Assembly (NCBI RefSeq): GCF_028830055.1 | Contig: NZ_CP101655.1 | Location: 2,052,880-2,116,879 of the forward strand | Length of the DNA: 64,000 bases | Direction: 5' to 3' | Origin: Pseudomonas serboccidentalis | Lineage (GTDB): Bacteria; Pseudomonadota; Gammaproteobacteria; Pseudomonadales; Pseudomonadaceae | In this document: positions 63,634 through 64,000 of the stretch, one piece after another | How positions within the stretch are numbered: position 1 is the stretch's first letter | Layout of the letters: each line of letters opens with the position of its first letter | The notes under the pieces: model-generated | What the model saw: only the letters and a program-made list of their open reading frames with translations | Database searches by the model: none | Told to the model about the DNA's origin: nothing | Translations under genes and position numbers: made by a program

Positions 63634-63642
63634 TAAATATCA

Positions 63643-63683
63643 AGGGCTTGCATGATATACCTCATGCAAGCCCTTAGTTCTTT
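63643..63683 (+). terminator. Terminator after tRNA-Leu
   Basis: Stem AAGGGCTTGCATGA / TCATGCAAGCCCTT followed by AGTTCTTTTTT. Confidence 0.9.
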
Positions 63684-63726
63684 TTTCCGCAATCAAAAAA
63701 TCTTTTCCGCAATTCGTGACCGTCAT

Positions 63727-64000
63727 TCACTTCGTAGGGGTAACCTTCATCCCCTTGCGCATTCGGATGTACTGTTCTGTCATCCCAACGGTTGTATGTC
63801 CTAGCTGGTCCCTAGCTTCTCGGATGCTCCCTGTTGACTCCTCCTTATCCGTCGCCGCTTTTGCTCTTAGGTCGCGCATCTGAAATTCTGCTTTTGGAAT
63901 TCCGGCTGCTTCCCTGGCGTCATCAAACCGCTTTCTGAGCATGCTGGTCGTCATTGGCTGCCCAGAGTCGATTACTACCAGACGTGTTGATCTGATTTTG
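63727..64000 (-). CDS. Tyrosine recombinase (phage/island integrase), 5' end outside window
   Basis: The frame is open from the right edge; about 91 C-terminal residues are visible. They include MRDLRAKAATDKEE (the catalytic Arg region), LGHTTVGMTEQYIRM (with the nucleophile Tyr) and a VTPTK end. It points at tRNA-Leu, 94 bases away, the usual arrangement for an integrase beside its tRNA attachment site, so a mobile element probably extends to the right. It is homologous to, but diverged from, the remnant at 60695. Confidence 0.88.
   Translation of the reverse strand, partial: KIRSTRLVVIDSGQPMTTSMLRKRFDDAREAAGIPKAEFQMRDLRAKAATDKEESTGSIREARDQLGHTTVGMTEQYIRMRKGMKVTPTK

Overview
The window is a GC-rich chromosomal segment of a Pseudomonas, most likely of the P. 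fluorescens group. The evidence is gacA with a TTG start followed by uvrC and pgsA, a cti fatty-acid isomerase, a giant NEL-family effector, and many REP/REPIN-like inverted repeats of two or three families. Nothing in the window names the species.

Layout. 0-6.5 kb: a very large LRR/NEL ubiquitin-ligase-type protein, cut by the left edge. 6.6-13.9 kb: metH, cti, a decayed acyltransferase and nfuA. 14.0-24.0 kb: a cobalt/cobalamin region of two diverging units, each behind its own B12 riboswitch. The left unit is cbtB-cbtA-cobE-cobM (cobalt uptake and corrin ring synthesis). The right unit is cobW-cobN-chlI-like ATPase-VWA protein (aerobic cobalt insertion). The last two genes are joined by what looks like a complete -1 programmed frameshift site, and cobN carries an in-frame REP doublet. 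24.1-28.3 kb: a PLD-family protein, a TerC/CBS membrane protein and a thioredoxin-like protein.

28.6-35.3 kb: a catabolic cluster with an ABC importer (binding protein, two permeases, ATPase), RidA, an IclR regulator, a DSD1-type PLP enzyme and KdgK. It is best read as uptake of D-glucosaminate or a similar amino acid, its deamination to 2-keto-3-deoxygluconate, and phosphorylation. 35.4-39.5 kb: a parvulin, a hybrid PAS histidine kinase and a lone PilU-like ATPase. 39.6-45.6 kb: ketone-body use (acetoacetyl-CoA synthetase, 3-hydroxybutyrate dehydrogenase, GntP permease) under a sigma-54 activator, with a visible -24/-12 promoter and three TCTC-N6-GAGA operators. 45.7-51.3 kb: yejABEF peptide importer. 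51.4-54.2 kb: a second parvulin, a lipase and an unknown protein with three repeats.

54.2-60.3 kb: a DAHP synthase preceded by two tandem aromatic-rich leader ORFs and an attenuator-like terminator, then a nitrilase-fold amidase with a GNAT acetyltransferase, and gacA-uvrC-pgsA. 60.4-64.0 kb: tRNA-Gly, tRNA-Cys and tRNA-Leu form an integration hotspot. A decayed 2.7-kb phage-derived island is bounded by tRNA-Cys and a mutated copy of its 3' half plus terminator. It holds the tail end of an integrase, tail-protein fragments and a low-GC acyltransferase. A second integrase begins to enter at the right edge beyond tRNA-Leu.
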